64,000 nt of DNA from Nitrosopumilus adriaticus (GTDB lineage Archaea; Thermoproteota; Nitrososphaeria; Nitrososphaerales; Nitrosopumilaceae). The first letter of the stretch is position 1. Each line of letters opens with the position of its first letter. The notes under the pieces were generated by a model. The model had not been told where the DNA came from and ran no database searches. It saw only the letters and a program-made list of their open reading frames with translations. Below, in pieces: positions 32,912 through 42,435 of this stretch. The stretch lies in contig NZ_CP011070.1 of NCBI RefSeq assembly GCF_000956175.1, positions 930,001 to 994,000 on the forward strand, given 5' to 3'. The position numbers and the translations under genes were made by a program.

Positions 32912-33259
32912 ATGTCAAAATCTAACATTATACAATTATCCGAGTTTGATATTACTCAAAAAATTATTGAATCTTTAACAAATGTCTGCACAAGAGCAGT
33001 TTTGTTTTCAGTAAAAAACAAATCAAAAGACGCAACTCAAATTGCAGATGAATTAAAAATTTCTTTATCTACAGTTTACAAAACTTTATCTGTTTTAGAG
33101 GATCTTGCACTTGCCGAAGTAGACAAATATGTTATTTCTCCAGAAGGTAAAAAAATTAAATTGTATCGCAGTAGAATAGGTAAGGTTGAAATCACCTTGG
33201 ATAATTTGGAGCCAAGTTTGAATTTATATCCTAATACTGAAAATCCGAAATCTAATTGA
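32912..33259 (+). CDS. Winged-helix regulator, copy 2
   Basis: A 115-aa paralogue of its neighbour with the same order: FDITQKIIESLTNVCTRAVL, ATQIADELKISLSTVYKTLS and KYVISPEGKKIKLYRSRIGK. The two share the DITQK...ESL and LYRSRI motifs and probably arose by tandem duplication; they may form a heterodimer. There is no Cys cluster for metal sensing in either. Confidence 0.8.
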   Translation: MSKSNIIQLSEFDITQKIIESLTNVCTRAVLFSVKNKSKDATQIADELKISLSTVYKTLSVLEDLALAEVDKYVISPEGKKIKLYRSRIGKVEITLDNLEPSLNLYPNTENPKSN

Positions 33260-33363
33260 TGATCAAAGAACAGTTACTGTTCTCATTCCATAGACTTGGA
33301 ATGAAAATCTGGAATGAATACCTACTTTAAATAACTTAGCTCATCCTAAGATTTTTGTAAATC

Positions 33364-34452
33364 ATGAAACGACAAACAATATTGACATTGATTGCTGTAA
33401 TTGCAGTGATTGGTGTTGCAACTGTTCCCTTGGCCCAAAACGTTCAAGCTGAAAGTTTAGTTCCTGAATGGATTAAAACGAATGCTGGCTGGTGGGCTGA
33501 TGGTACTGTAGACGATACAACATTTCTAAATGGAATTAAATTCCTTCTAGAAAATGATGTCATCGACGTTTCATCTGAATCAAATGGCATTGATGTTGAT
33601 ACCTTGACCATTGGTTTTATTCCAGTTGAAAAAGCTGATGAATTAACTCCAAAGGCACAAGCACTGGAAAAATTTCTAGAGGCTGAACTTGGTATTGATG
33701 TTGAAGTAGTAGTTCCAACAAATTATGAGACAATTATTGAAGGAATGAGATTTGGTCATATTGATGCTGCCTTTATGGATACGGGACCCGGTTGGATTAC
33801 CCATCAAAGAACCGGTGCAGAAGCCGTATTGGCTGAACTTGTTGCAGGTAAAGTAAATTATCAGGCAACTGTTTGGGCTTTAGCAGATAATGACTCTGTT
33901 AATTCAATAGAAGACACAGTAGGTAAACGTGTGGCCTTTACCAGTATTACTGGTTCGTCTGGCTTTGTTAGGCCTATGGGAACTCTAGTTACTGATGGTC
34001 ACATAACCATTGAGGGTGACGATATAGTCGCCTTAGAATCTGCACTTGCAAATAACTTTGAAAGTTATACATTTGCAGGAGGTTACAAGGCTGCTTTACA
34101 ATTGCTGCTTAATGGCAATGTGGATGTCGCATTTGGATCAGATATTGCTCCACAAAAGTATCTTGAATTAGAAGATCAAGTAAAATTACGTCCAGTTACA
34201 ACAATTGGACCTGTACCATCACATGTATTCATGGTAAGTGCAGACATGTCAGAATCCACCAAAGAATCACTTGTTGATGCCTTAGTTGAACTCAATTATG
34301 ATGAGCACAACTACATTTTGAAGGATTTGTATGGTGCAGAAGCTTTAGTTCCAACCACCACTACTATGCATATTGGTGAATTTGGTACCTTTATTGATTC
34401 ATTGACTGGTCTTGATCAATTAATTCTTGACAAATACAACAAGAGCAAATAA
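33364..34452 (+). CDS. phnD: Phosphonate/phosphate-type ABC transporter substrate-binding protein (PhnD family)
   Basis: A 362-aa secreted lipid-free binding protein. Residues 1-28 are a signal peptide (IAVIGVATVPLAQNVQA). Residues about 35-66 (PEWIKTNAGWWADGTVDDTT then FLNGIKFLLEND) are a short domain found at the start of many Nitrososphaerota surface proteins. Residues about 75-355 are the PhnD periplasmic-binding fold (LTIGFIPVEKADELTPKAQA, AAFMDTGPGWITHQ, GKRVAFTSITGSSGFVRPMG). Phosphonate, phosphite or phosphate are family substrates; the site cannot be read further here. phnC follows 17 bp later. Confidence 0.88.
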   Translation: MKRQTILTLIAVIAVIGVATVPLAQNVQAESLVPEWIKTNAGWWADGTVDDTTFLNGIKFLLENDVIDVSSESNGIDVDTLTIGFIPVEKADELTPKAQALEKFLEAELGIDVEVVVPTNYETIIEGMRFGHIDAAFMDTGPGWITHQRTGAEAVLAELVAGKVNYQATVWALADNDSVNSIEDTVGKRVAFTSITGSSGFVRPMGTLVTDGHITIEGDDIVALESALANNFESYTFAGGYKAALQLLLNGNVDVAFGSDIAPQKYLELEDQVKLRPVTTIGPVPSHVFMVSADMSESTKESLVDALVELNYDEHNYILKDLYGAEALVPTTTTMHIGEFGTFIDSLTGLDQLILDKYNKSK

Positions 34453-34469
34453 AAACTGGACATCTTGAA

Positions 34470-35300
34470 ATGAAACAAATTCAGATGACCAAAAACCCTC
34501 CTTTTTCATTAATTTCTACAAAAAAAATCATTCAAATGAATGATGTCTCTACATCTTATGATTCAAAAAACTTCGCACTTGAAAATATCAATATCTCAAT
34601 TGACAGAGGTACAAATTATTCCATTGTAGGTCAATCGGGATCTGGAAAATCCACATTACTTAAACTAATGAACGGGATGATGATTCCAAGCAAAGGAACA
34701 ATCAGAATTGATTATGTGTCACCAGATATCAATAATAAAAAATTCAAAAAAATGATGCACTCAATAGGATACATTCCTCAAAGCCTTGGATTGGTAAAAA
34801 ACAGCACTGTTCTTGAAAATATATTACTTGGAGCACTACCTCGATTAAATAAAATCCAATCGCTATTCAATAAATTTCCAGAGCATGAAATTAAAGAAGC
34901 AATGAAAATTATTTCTCAAGTTGGATTGACAGGCAAAGAAAATCGCAAGGCATACATGTTAAGTGGTGGAGAAAAAAGACGTGTAGCAATTGCCAGAGCA
35001 CTGATGCAAAAACCAACCATCTTGTTAGCTGATGAAATTGTTTCAGAATTAGATCATGTTACTTCGCGCGAAATTATGGATTTGATTGCAGAAGCTCAAA
35101 AAAGAATGAATCTAACAGCAATTATGGTTCATCATGATATACAACTTGCATTAGAATATGCAAATAGAGTGGCCGTAATAAAAGAAGGGCAAAAAATTCT
35201 AGAGATTGGCGTTGAAGGTGATACTATAGTTGACTTTCAAACTGGGGATATGAACAATGAAGAAATTATGGAGATGTATGCTGATGACTCCAAAAAATAA
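34470..35300 (+). CDS. phnC: Phosphonate-type ABC transporter ATP-binding protein (PhnC family)
   Basis: A 276-aa ABC ATPase with Walker A VGQSGSGKSTLL, signature LSGGEKRRVAIARAL, Walker B ILLADEIVSELD and the H-loop IMVHHDIQLALE. Its place between phnD and the permease supports PhnC. It ends in an acidic tail (MNNEEIMEMYADDSKK). The next gene overlaps it. Confidence 0.92.
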   Translation: MKQIQMTKNPPFSLISTKKIIQMNDVSTSYDSKNFALENINISIDRGTNYSIVGQSGSGKSTLLKLMNGMMIPSKGTIRIDYVSPDINNKKFKKMMHSIGYIPQSLGLVKNSTVLENILLGALPRLNKIQSLFNKFPEHEIKEAMKIISQVGLTGKENRKAYMLSGGEKRRVAIARALMQKPTILLADEIVSELDHVTSREIMDLIAEAQKRMNLTAIMVHHDIQLALEYANRVAVIKEGQKILEIGVEGDTIVDFQTGDMNNEEIMEMYADDSKK

Positions 35301-36069
35301 CATCATCATTGGAATAATTATTGCATTGTTAGTTGTTGCATCATACAATGTTGATGCAAATCCAATTGAGTTTGTAGAAGGTTTACCAAATCTTGCAATC
35401 GTTGTAGATGAAATGCTTAAAGTTGAATCAAAGTACATTCCTACTGCACTTTGGGCAATGTTTGAAACCATTCAGATGGCATTTATTGGAACTGTTGTAG
35501 GTGTTGCAATCGCATTACCTCTTAGCATGTTGGCATCACGAAATCTAAACAGCAAGTATGTCTATGCTCCAACACGTGCATTGCTGGCAGCTACTCGAAC
35601 ATTCCCATCTATTCTTTGGGCACTTTTGTTTGTAATTATGGTCGGGTTAGGTCCGTTTGCAGGAGTTTTGGCTATAATCATGTACACCGTTGGATTTATT
35701 GCAAAATTACAATACGAGGTTATTGAGACTATAGATTCTGATCCAATGGATGCAATAAATTCTATAGGTGTTTCAAAATTTCAATTAATTCGATATGTTG
35801 TTATCCCTGAATCTGCATCGCATCTTCTAGGTCAAATGCTTTACATGTTTGATTACAATGTTCGTCAAACTAGTATTTTGGGGCTTGTTGGAGCCGGCGG
35901 TATTGGATTCTATATCATCAATTACATCAAATTCTTCGAATACGGAAAGGCTGCAGTTTTTATGATTGTGGTGCTGGTAACTGTCTTGTTAATTGATTGG
36001 ATAAGTGTGAAGATTCGTGACAAATACATCATAAAATCGCAGCATGGAATGGAAGTTACAACAAAATAG
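35278..36069 (+). CDS. phnE: Phosphonate-type ABC transporter permease (PhnE family)
   Basis: A 263-aa permease with about six helices and the EAA-type loop (EVIETIDSDPMDAINSIGVS, KFQLIRYVVIPESASHL), as in PhnE. I prefer the start ATG 35278 (MLMTPKNNIIIGIIIALLVV) or 35284, which places the start within the last codons of phnC, a translational overlap of 17-23 bp. The unit phnD-phnC-phnE is complete. Confidence 0.9.
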   Translation: MLMTPKNNIIIGIIIALLVVASYNVDANPIEFVEGLPNLAIVVDEMLKVESKYIPTALWAMFETIQMAFIGTVVGVAIALPLSMLASRNLNSKYVYAPTRALLAATRTFPSILWALLFVIMVGLGPFAGVLAIIMYTVGFIAKLQYEVIETIDSDPMDAINSIGVSKFQLIRYVVIPESASHLLGQMLYMFDYNVRQTSILGLVGAGGIGFYIINYIKFFEYGKAAVFMIVVLVTVLLIDWISVKIRDKYIIKSQHGMEVTTK

Positions 36070-36087
36070 TTTCTGAAAAATTTTTTT

Positions 36088-37113
36088 CTATGTGGTAATT
36101 TTATCTAACTGATTTGTTTCAGATGCAATCTTTATCTCTCTTGCAATTCTTTTACCCATACTCATTGATTCATTAAACAAAAGCGAATAGTATGGAGAAC
36201 CGTCCATGTAGATGTTTGTACCTGCAACAATTCTTGCTGAAAACTCAAAAGATGTGAATTTTGCATTTTCATCATAGACCCCTTCTATACAAAACGGCCC
36301 ATTCATCCCCGGAGATACAATTCTTCTTGATGCATCTACAAAATTTTCTCCCATTTCATAAACATCCTGCAAAAGTGATTCTCTTAAAACAAGTGGACTA
36401 TTTCCAATTACATTAAAGGATGGAACTTTGGTTGATTTTAGTTGTTGCTCTGAAGGGATTCTTGCAAGACCTTCAATATCTGATTCATGTCTTTGATCAA
36501 CTCCGAAGAATTCTAATTCGTCTTTTAGTGGCGAGTAAAAGAATTGCAAATATGCCAGTACCCCTGCCGCATACTCTTGAATGTAAAGTGTTTCATCTTT
36601 TGAAATTATTCCGTCTGCTATCAATTGATTTCTTTTTGTATTGTAATCTTCTTCATTTGCTGCCATAAAGTAACCCTTGCCCCCTGCAGCCCCTTGTCTT
36701 TTGACGATAACTAATTTCTCAATATCTTTAGGCTCCATGACTGGCTTTGGAACTGGGAGATTTGCCTCTCTCATCAATTTTTCTTTCATCTCTCTGTCTG
36801 ATTCCCATCGTAGAATCCATTTATTTCCAAATACGGGAGTTTTGATGGATTCAATCTCTTCAGAACTCATTTGAGCAATTAATGTGCCGTGAGGAATTAA
36901 CACTGCTTTGTTTTCTTCTAAAACTGATTGGCATTTTTGTTCCAAAATCTCTTTAAAAGAATCTACAAGGATTAATTCGTCAATAAATGGAAATCTTCTG
37001 TAAAGTTTCTCTCGTTTCTTTTCGCAAACAAGAATGGTTTTGAGGCCTTCATCTTTTGCACCTTTTAGCACCTGTAATGCACAATGAGATCCTAGTGTTG
37101 CTATGGCTACCAT
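36088..37113 (-). CDS. purP: Formate-dependent FAICAR synthetase PurP
   Basis: A 341-aa ATP-grasp enzyme that formylates AICAR with formate and ATP in archaeal purine synthesis, replacing the folate route. Signature parts are MVAIATLGSHCALQVLKGAK, the SAICAR-type loop VIVKRQGAAGGKGYFMAANE, and the metal-binding SARIVAGTNIYMDGSPYY close to the end. I start at ATG 37113; a longer frame overlaps the next gene. Archaeal PurP is typical at this length. Confidence 0.93.
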   Translation of the reverse strand: MVAIATLGSHCALQVLKGAKDEGLKTILVCEKKREKLYRRFPFIDELILVDSFKEILEQKCQSVLEENKAVLIPHGTLIAQMSSEEIESIKTPVFGNKWILRWESDREMKEKLMREANLPVPKPVMEPKDIEKLVIVKRQGAAGGKGYFMAANEEDYNTKRNQLIADGIISKDETLYIQEYAAGVLAYLQFFYSPLKDELEFFGVDQRHESDIEGLARIPSEQQLKSTKVPSFNVIGNSPLVLRESLLQDVYEMGENFVDASRRIVSPGMNGPFCIEGVYDENAKFTSFEFSARIVAGTNIYMDGSPYYSLLFNESMSMGKRIAREIKIASETNQLDKITT

Positions 37114-37141
37114 TACGATGTTTTTGATTATATTTTGTACC

Positions 37142-37351
37142 TTATGAACTATGTGCGGATGACACGTATTGAAATATCTCGTCAATCAACTCGACATTCA
37201 ATTCTTCCTTGATATCTTCCGGAATTACTTTTAAAATAAAATCATATATTGTAGTGTTTTTAGGGAGACTGTCCCTTTCCTGTAAAAGCGAAAAAACGGC
37301 TATGCCATTTGAAATAATTGCTACCATTTTTTCTTTATCACTCAAAGGCAT
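37142..37351 (-). CDS. Hypothetical small protein
   Basis: A 69-aa soluble helical protein (MPLSDKEKMVAIISNGIAVF, PEDIKEELNVELIDEIFQYV). No domain is recognised. It sits 28 bp upstream of purP on the same strand, so it may be co-transcribed with it. Confidence 0.65.
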   Translation of the reverse strand: MPLSDKEKMVAIISNGIAVFSLLQERDSLPKNTTIYDFILKVIPEDIKEELNVELIDEIFQYVSSAHSS

Positions 37352-37403
37352 ATTGTTCTTTGGGGAATGATGGTAATTTAATGTAAATCTAATTCAAAAG
37401 AAA

Positions 37404-37589
37404 TTAGATAACTACTTTGAATATTATGTGATTGTGACTGGCTTGAATAATTCCTGTATTTTCATTTAAGATTTCTAGTTCAACATTGTGCCCTTCTCCC
37501 TCTTCTACAGGTTGCTGCATTGCGTGATATCCGACATATACTGCAGTAATGATAAACATTGCAATAACTAGTCCGATTAGGATATCCAT
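37404..37589 (-). CDS. Single-pass membrane small protein
   Basis: A 61-aa protein: N-terminal hydrophobic helix (MDILIGLVIAMFIITAVYVG, YHAMQQP) and a short acidic outer part ending in IIQASHNHIIFKVVI. It is divergent from aspS with about 100 bp between the starts. No family is recognised, but the helix pattern is convincing. Confidence 0.6.
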   Translation of the reverse strand: MDILIGLVIAMFIITAVYVGYHAMQQPVEEGEGHNVELEILNENTGIIQASHNHIIFKVVI

Positions 37590-37692
37590 CTTATTTTGAT
37601 GTGGAATTCCTGTTGGCTATAAGCATTATGAAAATAATTCATTTTTTGGTGTAAAAATTAATTACACCATCAAATATGCAATAAAGTAAATT

Positions 37693-39003
37693 ATGATAGA
37701 AACTGAATTAGGAAATTTACGTAGATCTCATTATTCTGATGAAATTACCTCATCAATGGATGGCACAAAGGTTACCATTATGGGGTGGGTTTTGACTATA
37801 CGTGGGCATGGAAATATCAGTTTTGCAACAATTCGTGACAAAAACGGAGAAATCTCAGTTGTTGCAAAAAAAGGAGATTGTCCAGACGAGATACGTGAAA
37901 CAATTTCTTCTCTAAAATCACATTCTTCAATTGCTGTTACTGGAAATGTAAAATCCTCAGAAAAAGCACCCAGTGGATATGAGATAATTCCTACAGAGCT
38001 GAGAGTGTTTTCAAATGTTGAAAAAATTCCTCCCTTTGAGCCAACTGCAAAGACTGTCAAAAATATTGACACAAGACTGGAAGTAAGGCCAATTGATCTT
38101 AGACGAACAATACTGCAACACATTTTCAAGACAAGAAGTTTAGTTTTAGAATCTATCAGAGATTATTTTGCAAACCAAAAATTTATTGAAATTAATACTC
38201 CGAAAATGATTGCGACAGCTACCGAAGGAGGGGCCGCATTATTTCCAATTTTCTATTACAACAAAGAAGCATTTTTAGCTCAGAGTCCGCAATTGTACAA
38301 GGAGCAATTGACCATGAGTTTTGAAAAAGTATTTGAGATTGCTCCTATTTTTAGAGCAGAGCCTTCAAGAACAAATCGACATCTTGCAGAAGCTATCTCC
38401 ATTGATTTGGAAGAAGCGTTTGTTGATTACAATGATGTGATGAATAGAATTGAAGAAATCATAAAAATTTCAATTGAAACTGTAAATAACTATGCCAAAA
38501 ATAACTCGGGAGTAGAATTTGACATACCTGCAATCCCTGATACCATTCCAAGGTATTCTTATGATGATCTAGTTGATAAAATGCAAAAAGCTGGAGCAAA
38601 AACAGAATGGGGAGATGATCTTTATCCATCTAATTTGAAAAAAATTGGTCTTGAAGGATTTTATTTTATCAAAGATTGGCCTCTTGCACCAAAACCATTC
38701 TACGTTAAAGACAGTAAATCAAACCCTAAAGTTTCTGAATCTTTTGATTTGATGTATGGTGATTTAGAATTGTCATCAGGAAGTACAAGAATTGAAAAAC
38801 GAGATGAGCTTTCTGAGAGAATGAAAAACAAGGGTATGAAAACAGATGCCTTTGAATACCATTTGGGTGCCTTTGACTATGGTGTTCCACCACACGCAGG
38901 TTGTGGAATAGGTCTTGAGCGACTAATTATGGCGCTCACAGGCACAGAAAATATTCGAGATGTAACATTTTATCCAAGAGATGTTGACAGACTAACACCG
39001 TAG
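37693..39003 (+). CDS. aspS: Aspartyl-tRNA synthetase (archaeal type, likely nondiscriminating)
   Basis: A 436-aa class II synthetase: an OB-fold anticodon-binding domain at residues 1-105 (VTIMGWVLTIRGHGNISFAT), motif 2 FEIAPIFRAEPSRTNRHLAE, and motif 3 GCGIGLERLIMALTG. Length and order are those of archaeal AspRS. Because gatC, gatA and gatB follow directly, it probably also charges tRNA-Asn with Asp, so that GatCAB can amidate it. Confidence 0.96.
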   Translation: MIETELGNLRRSHYSDEITSSMDGTKVTIMGWVLTIRGHGNISFATIRDKNGEISVVAKKGDCPDEIRETISSLKSHSSIAVTGNVKSSEKAPSGYEIIPTELRVFSNVEKIPPFEPTAKTVKNIDTRLEVRPIDLRRTILQHIFKTRSLVLESIRDYFANQKFIEINTPKMIATATEGGAALFPIFYYNKEAFLAQSPQLYKEQLTMSFEKVFEIAPIFRAEPSRTNRHLAEAISIDLEEAFVDYNDVMNRIEEIIKISIETVNNYAKNNSGVEFDIPAIPDTIPRYSYDDLVDKMQKAGAKTEWGDDLYPSNLKKIGLEGFYFIKDWPLAPKPFYVKDSKSNPKVSESFDLMYGDLELSSGSTRIEKRDELSERMKNKGMKTDAFEYHLGAFDYGVPPHAGCGIGLERLIMALTGTENIRDVTFYPRDVDRLTP

Positions 39004-39012
39004 GTGAACTGA

Positions 39013-39282
39013 ATGGTTACAGAAGAAGAAATAGAAACTGTCTCAAAATTAATGAAAATACCTATTGATAATCATAAAGAATATGTTGAGAAAGTCCATA
39101 CGATGATTGATTATTTTGACATCCTAGATTCTGCAGGTGTTGAATCTGAAGAAATCTCAATGCAAGAAATCTCAATTTCAAAATTACGTGATGATGAATA
39201 CATTCCATTTGATGAAAAATTAATTGAAAAATTAAATCACTACAAAAGGACATACGTTAGAGCACCAAAGATGTCTTCATGA
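39013..39282 (+). CDS. gatC: Asp/Glu-tRNA amidotransferase subunit C
   Basis: An 89-aa GatC subunit that wraps between GatA and GatB. Residues ETVSKLMKIPIDNHKEYVEK, then DILDSAGVESEEI and LRDDEYIP, match the family pattern. It starts 9 bp after aspS and its stop overlaps the gatA start (ATGA), so the four genes are one transcript. Confidence 0.9.
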   Translation: MVTEEEIETVSKLMKIPIDNHKEYVEKVHTMIDYFDILDSAGVESEEISMQEISISKLRDDEYIPFDEKLIEKLNHYKRTYVRAPKMSS

Positions 39283-40724
39283 ATCTAAAAATTTCTGCCC
39301 TTGAATACATTCAAGAAGTAAAAAATGGAAATATTTCTGCAGAAGACTTTGTTGCCAAAACTATTGAGCAAATAAAACATATTGATGATAAATTACATGC
39401 TTTCTTATCCGTAAATGATAGTGCAGTTGATCAGGCAAGAGAGATTGACAAAAAAATAAAATCAGGCAATAAAGTTGGAGACTGCTTTGGAATGCCAATA
39501 TCAATTAAAGATAATTTGTGCATAAAGGGAAATAAAACTACTTGTGCATCAAAGATGCTAGAAAATTTTGTTGCACCATATGATGCCACTGTTATTACAA
39601 AATTAAAGCAGCAAGATGCAATATTTGTTGGAAACGTAAACATGGATGAATTTGCCATGGGCCTTACTACGGAATTTAGCGCTTATGGTCCTAGTAAAAA
39701 TCCGTGGAATACAGAATATGTTCCAGGCGGTTCTTCTGGGGGCAGTGCAGTATCTGTTAGTGCTTTTGAATGTGTGGCATCTCTTGGTTCTGACACTGGG
39801 GGTTCGGTTAGAAATCCTGCAAGTTTTTGCTCAACAGTTGGATACAAGCCAACATATGGCTTGATTAGCAGGTTTGGCTTAATTTCATATGCTAACAGTA
39901 TTGAGCAAATTGGTCCATTAACTAGGACAGTAAAAGATTCTGCATTTCTTCTAAATCTAATTTCTGGAATTGATCCAAATGATAACACTACAATTGATAA
40001 CGGAGATGAAGACTATCTCTCAGGCATAGATACAGGCATTGAAGGAAAAAAAATTGGTATTATCAAAGAGATGATTGGGGAGGGAATAGATCCTGCAGTA
40101 TTGTCTGCAACAAAAGAGGCCATTTCAAAACTTGAAAAACTAGGTGCAGTTTGCGAAGAAGTCTCCCTTGATATGGTGAAATATTCTGTAGCGGCATACT
40201 ATACAATTACTGCAACAGAGGCAGGAAGTAATCTTGCAAGATATGATAATCTGAGATATGGTTATGATTTTTCAGTTGAAGGTTATGAGTTTAATTCTTA
40301 CATTTCAAAGGCAAGAAGAAAATTTGGCCCTGAAGTTACAAGAAGAATGATTCTTGGCGGATTTGTCCCATCTGCAGGTCATGCAGGAAAATATTTTCTT
40401 AAAGCATTAAAAGTGAAAAATAAACTTACAAAAGAAGTTAATGAAGCATTTAAGAAATTTGATCTTTTGATTGCGCCAACAGTGCCCATCCTACCATTTA
40501 AGATTGGTGAAAAAATAGATGATCCTGTATCTCTATTCCTAGTGGACATTAACACGGTAACTGCAAACCTTACAGGAAAACCTGCAATATCAATTCCTTT
40601 CTCACATTCAAATGGATTGCCAATTGGAATTCAACTTCTTGCAGATTCAAATCAGGATAAATTATTACTACGTGCAGCATATGCATTAGAACAAACTGTT
40701 ACTTTACCGGGGGTACCAATATGA
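39279..40724 (+). CDS. gatA: Asp/Glu-tRNA amidotransferase subunit A
   Basis: A 481-aa amidase-signature enzyme that releases ammonia from Gln or Asn for tRNA amidation. The Ser-cisSer-Lys triad is visible: Lys in MPISIKDNLCIKG, Ser in PGGSSGGSAVSVSA, and Ser in GSDTGGSVRNPASFC. The C-terminal MTI-like start overlaps gatB. Length is normal. Confidence 0.97.
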   Translation: MNLKISALEYIQEVKNGNISAEDFVAKTIEQIKHIDDKLHAFLSVNDSAVDQAREIDKKIKSGNKVGDCFGMPISIKDNLCIKGNKTTCASKMLENFVAPYDATVITKLKQQDAIFVGNVNMDEFAMGLTTEFSAYGPSKNPWNTEYVPGGSSGGSAVSVSAFECVASLGSDTGGSVRNPASFCSTVGYKPTYGLISRFGLISYANSIEQIGPLTRTVKDSAFLLNLISGIDPNDNTTIDNGDEDYLSGIDTGIEGKKIGIIKEMIGEGIDPAVLSATKEAISKLEKLGAVCEEVSLDMVKYSVAAYYTITATEAGSNLARYDNLRYGYDFSVEGYEFNSYISKARRKFGPEVTRRMILGGFVPSAGHAGKYFLKALKVKNKLTKEVNEAFKKFDLLIAPTVPILPFKIGEKIDDPVSLFLVDINTVTANLTGKPAISIPFSHSNGLPIGIQLLADSNQDKLLLRAAYALEQTVTLPGVPI

Positions 40725-42130
40725 CTATGATAGGTTTGGAAATTCACTGTCAGTTGACAAACTTACAAAGTAAGTTATTTTGTTCATGTAAGGCAAACTA
40801 TAGGGAGTTTGAAATTAATGAAAACATCTGCCCAATATGTATGGGGTTACCTGGCAGTTTACCTAGACTAAACAAGGAGGCAGTGAAAAAAGCTACAATT
40901 ATTGCTATGGCGCTAAATTGTTCTACTCCAGAGAAAATTGCTTTTTTTAGGAAAAATTATTTTTATCCTGATCTTCCAAAAAATTTCCAAATAACACAAC
41001 TCAACATTTATGGCGATACAAGTGTTGGCGGTTCTGGTTCCATAATGATTGGCGATAAAAAAATTAGAATTACTAGAATTCAATTGGAGGAGGATCCTGG
41101 AAGGCTAATTTATGAGGGAAGTTCATCAAAAAACCAAATTACATTAGTAGATTACAATCGTGCAGGAACCCCCCTGGTTGAAATTGTCACAGAGCCAGAC
41201 TTTGAGACTCCCAAGGAGGTAAGAGATTTTCTAAATATTTTGTCAGACATATTAGAAAATTTGGGGGTGGCAGATCCTAGTTTAGAAGGCGCAATGCGAG
41301 CAGATGCAAATGTTTCAATTAAGGGAGGCAAAAAAGTTGAAATCAAAAATATTGGTTCTTTTCATGATTTAGAAAAAGCCGTACATTTTGAGATAACTAG
41401 ACAGGAAAGTTTGAGTTCTCGGGATATTCCAATTATGCAAGAAACACGTCATTGGGATGATAGACGAAAAATTACCGTATCCTCACGTTCCAAAGAAGAA
41501 GAACTTGATTATCGCTATTTCTTGGAAGGGGATATACCTTGGGTGAAGATTGATCCTCAAATTCAACAGCAATTAAAATTAGAGATGCCTGAAAGTATAA
41601 GTTCCAAAAAAGAGAGATATGTATCAAAATACAACATACCTGCACAAGTTGCTGATGTTTTATCTTCTGACAAATTTTATTCGGATTTATTTGAAAAATC
41701 ACATACGGAAAAAACTGCGAAAGAAATTGCAAATATTATCACTACAGATCTTATGGGTCTAGTTGACACAAGAGAAAAACGCGAATCATCAAAACTTACT
41801 GCAACTCATTTAAAGGAATTAGCAGAGTCTATTCAATCAGGACAAATTTCTAGAAATTCTTCAAAAAATGCATTATATGAAATTGTTAAAACTGGAAAAG
41901 AATTATCTGTAATTATTTCTGAATTAGATTTGGGAAATGTCTCTGATGCTTCAGAATTGACAGACATTATCAAGCAAATAATTTCTGAAGAGTCACAAGC
42001 AGTTGAGCAAGCAAAGAGTAATCCTCAAACGATTAATTATTTGGTGGGTAAAGTAATGCAAAAAACAAAAGGAAAAGCAGATCCTACATTAACCTTGAAT
42101 TTACTGAAAAAAGAAATCGGCATCCAATGA
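40721..42130 (+). CDS. gatB: Asp/Glu-tRNA amidotransferase subunit B
   Basis: A 469-aa GatB (not the archaeal GatE form). The N-terminus MTMIGLEIHCQLTNLQSKLF, the zinc knuckle CSCKAN ... CPICMGLPGSLP, and the PDLPKNFQITQ, DYNRAGTPLVEIVTEPD motifs are all present; the YqeY-like tail lies at about 330-469. It is overlapped by gatA at the start and by the next gene at the end. Confidence 0.97.
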   Translation: MTMIGLEIHCQLTNLQSKLFCSCKANYREFEINENICPICMGLPGSLPRLNKEAVKKATIIAMALNCSTPEKIAFFRKNYFYPDLPKNFQITQLNIYGDTSVGGSGSIMIGDKKIRITRIQLEEDPGRLIYEGSSSKNQITLVDYNRAGTPLVEIVTEPDFETPKEVRDFLNILSDILENLGVADPSLEGAMRADANVSIKGGKKVEIKNIGSFHDLEKAVHFEITRQESLSSRDIPIMQETRHWDDRRKITVSSRSKEEELDYRYFLEGDIPWVKIDPQIQQQLKLEMPESISSKKERYVSKYNIPAQVADVLSSDKFYSDLFEKSHTEKTAKEIANIITTDLMGLVDTREKRESSKLTATHLKELAESIQSGQISRNSSKNALYEIVKTGKELSVIISELDLGNVSDASELTDIIKQIISEESQAVEQAKSNPQTINYLVGKVMQKTKGKADPTLTLNLLKKEIGIQ

Positions 42131-42390
42131 CTGAACTATCGTTAGAAGATATTGAATTTATCAAAATTCTTGCAAATTCTGATGCCTCTATACTTCAGCG
42201 AGGCATGAATGATGCTACTAAACGAAGATTAGAGCAACAAATAGGCGTGATTTTGAGAGAATATTATCTAGAAAACACCATGAATGCCGATACCAATTGG
42301 ACTGAAAAATTCCAAAAAGTAGGAATTACTGAAGATGATGGAAAATCAGCAATTGCATGTGCAAGGCGTTTGGGGATAGATATATCATAA
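42127..42390 (+). CDS. Hypothetical small protein at end of gat operon
   Basis: An 87-aa soluble helical protein (MTELSLEDIEFIKILANSDA, ARRLGIDIS at the end). Its ATG overlaps the gatB stop by 4 bp, so translation is probably coupled. I do not recognise a family; its fixed place suggests a link with the amidotransferase, for example as a small accessory subunit. That is an inference from position only. Confidence 0.7.
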   Translation: MTELSLEDIEFIKILANSDASILQRGMNDATKRRLEQQIGVILREYYLENTMNADTNWTEKFQKVGITEDDGKSAIACARRLGIDIS

Positions 42391-42435
42391 ATCTAAAAAT
42401 CTTTTTACACTCTTTAGGTTTCTAAAGATTGAATC

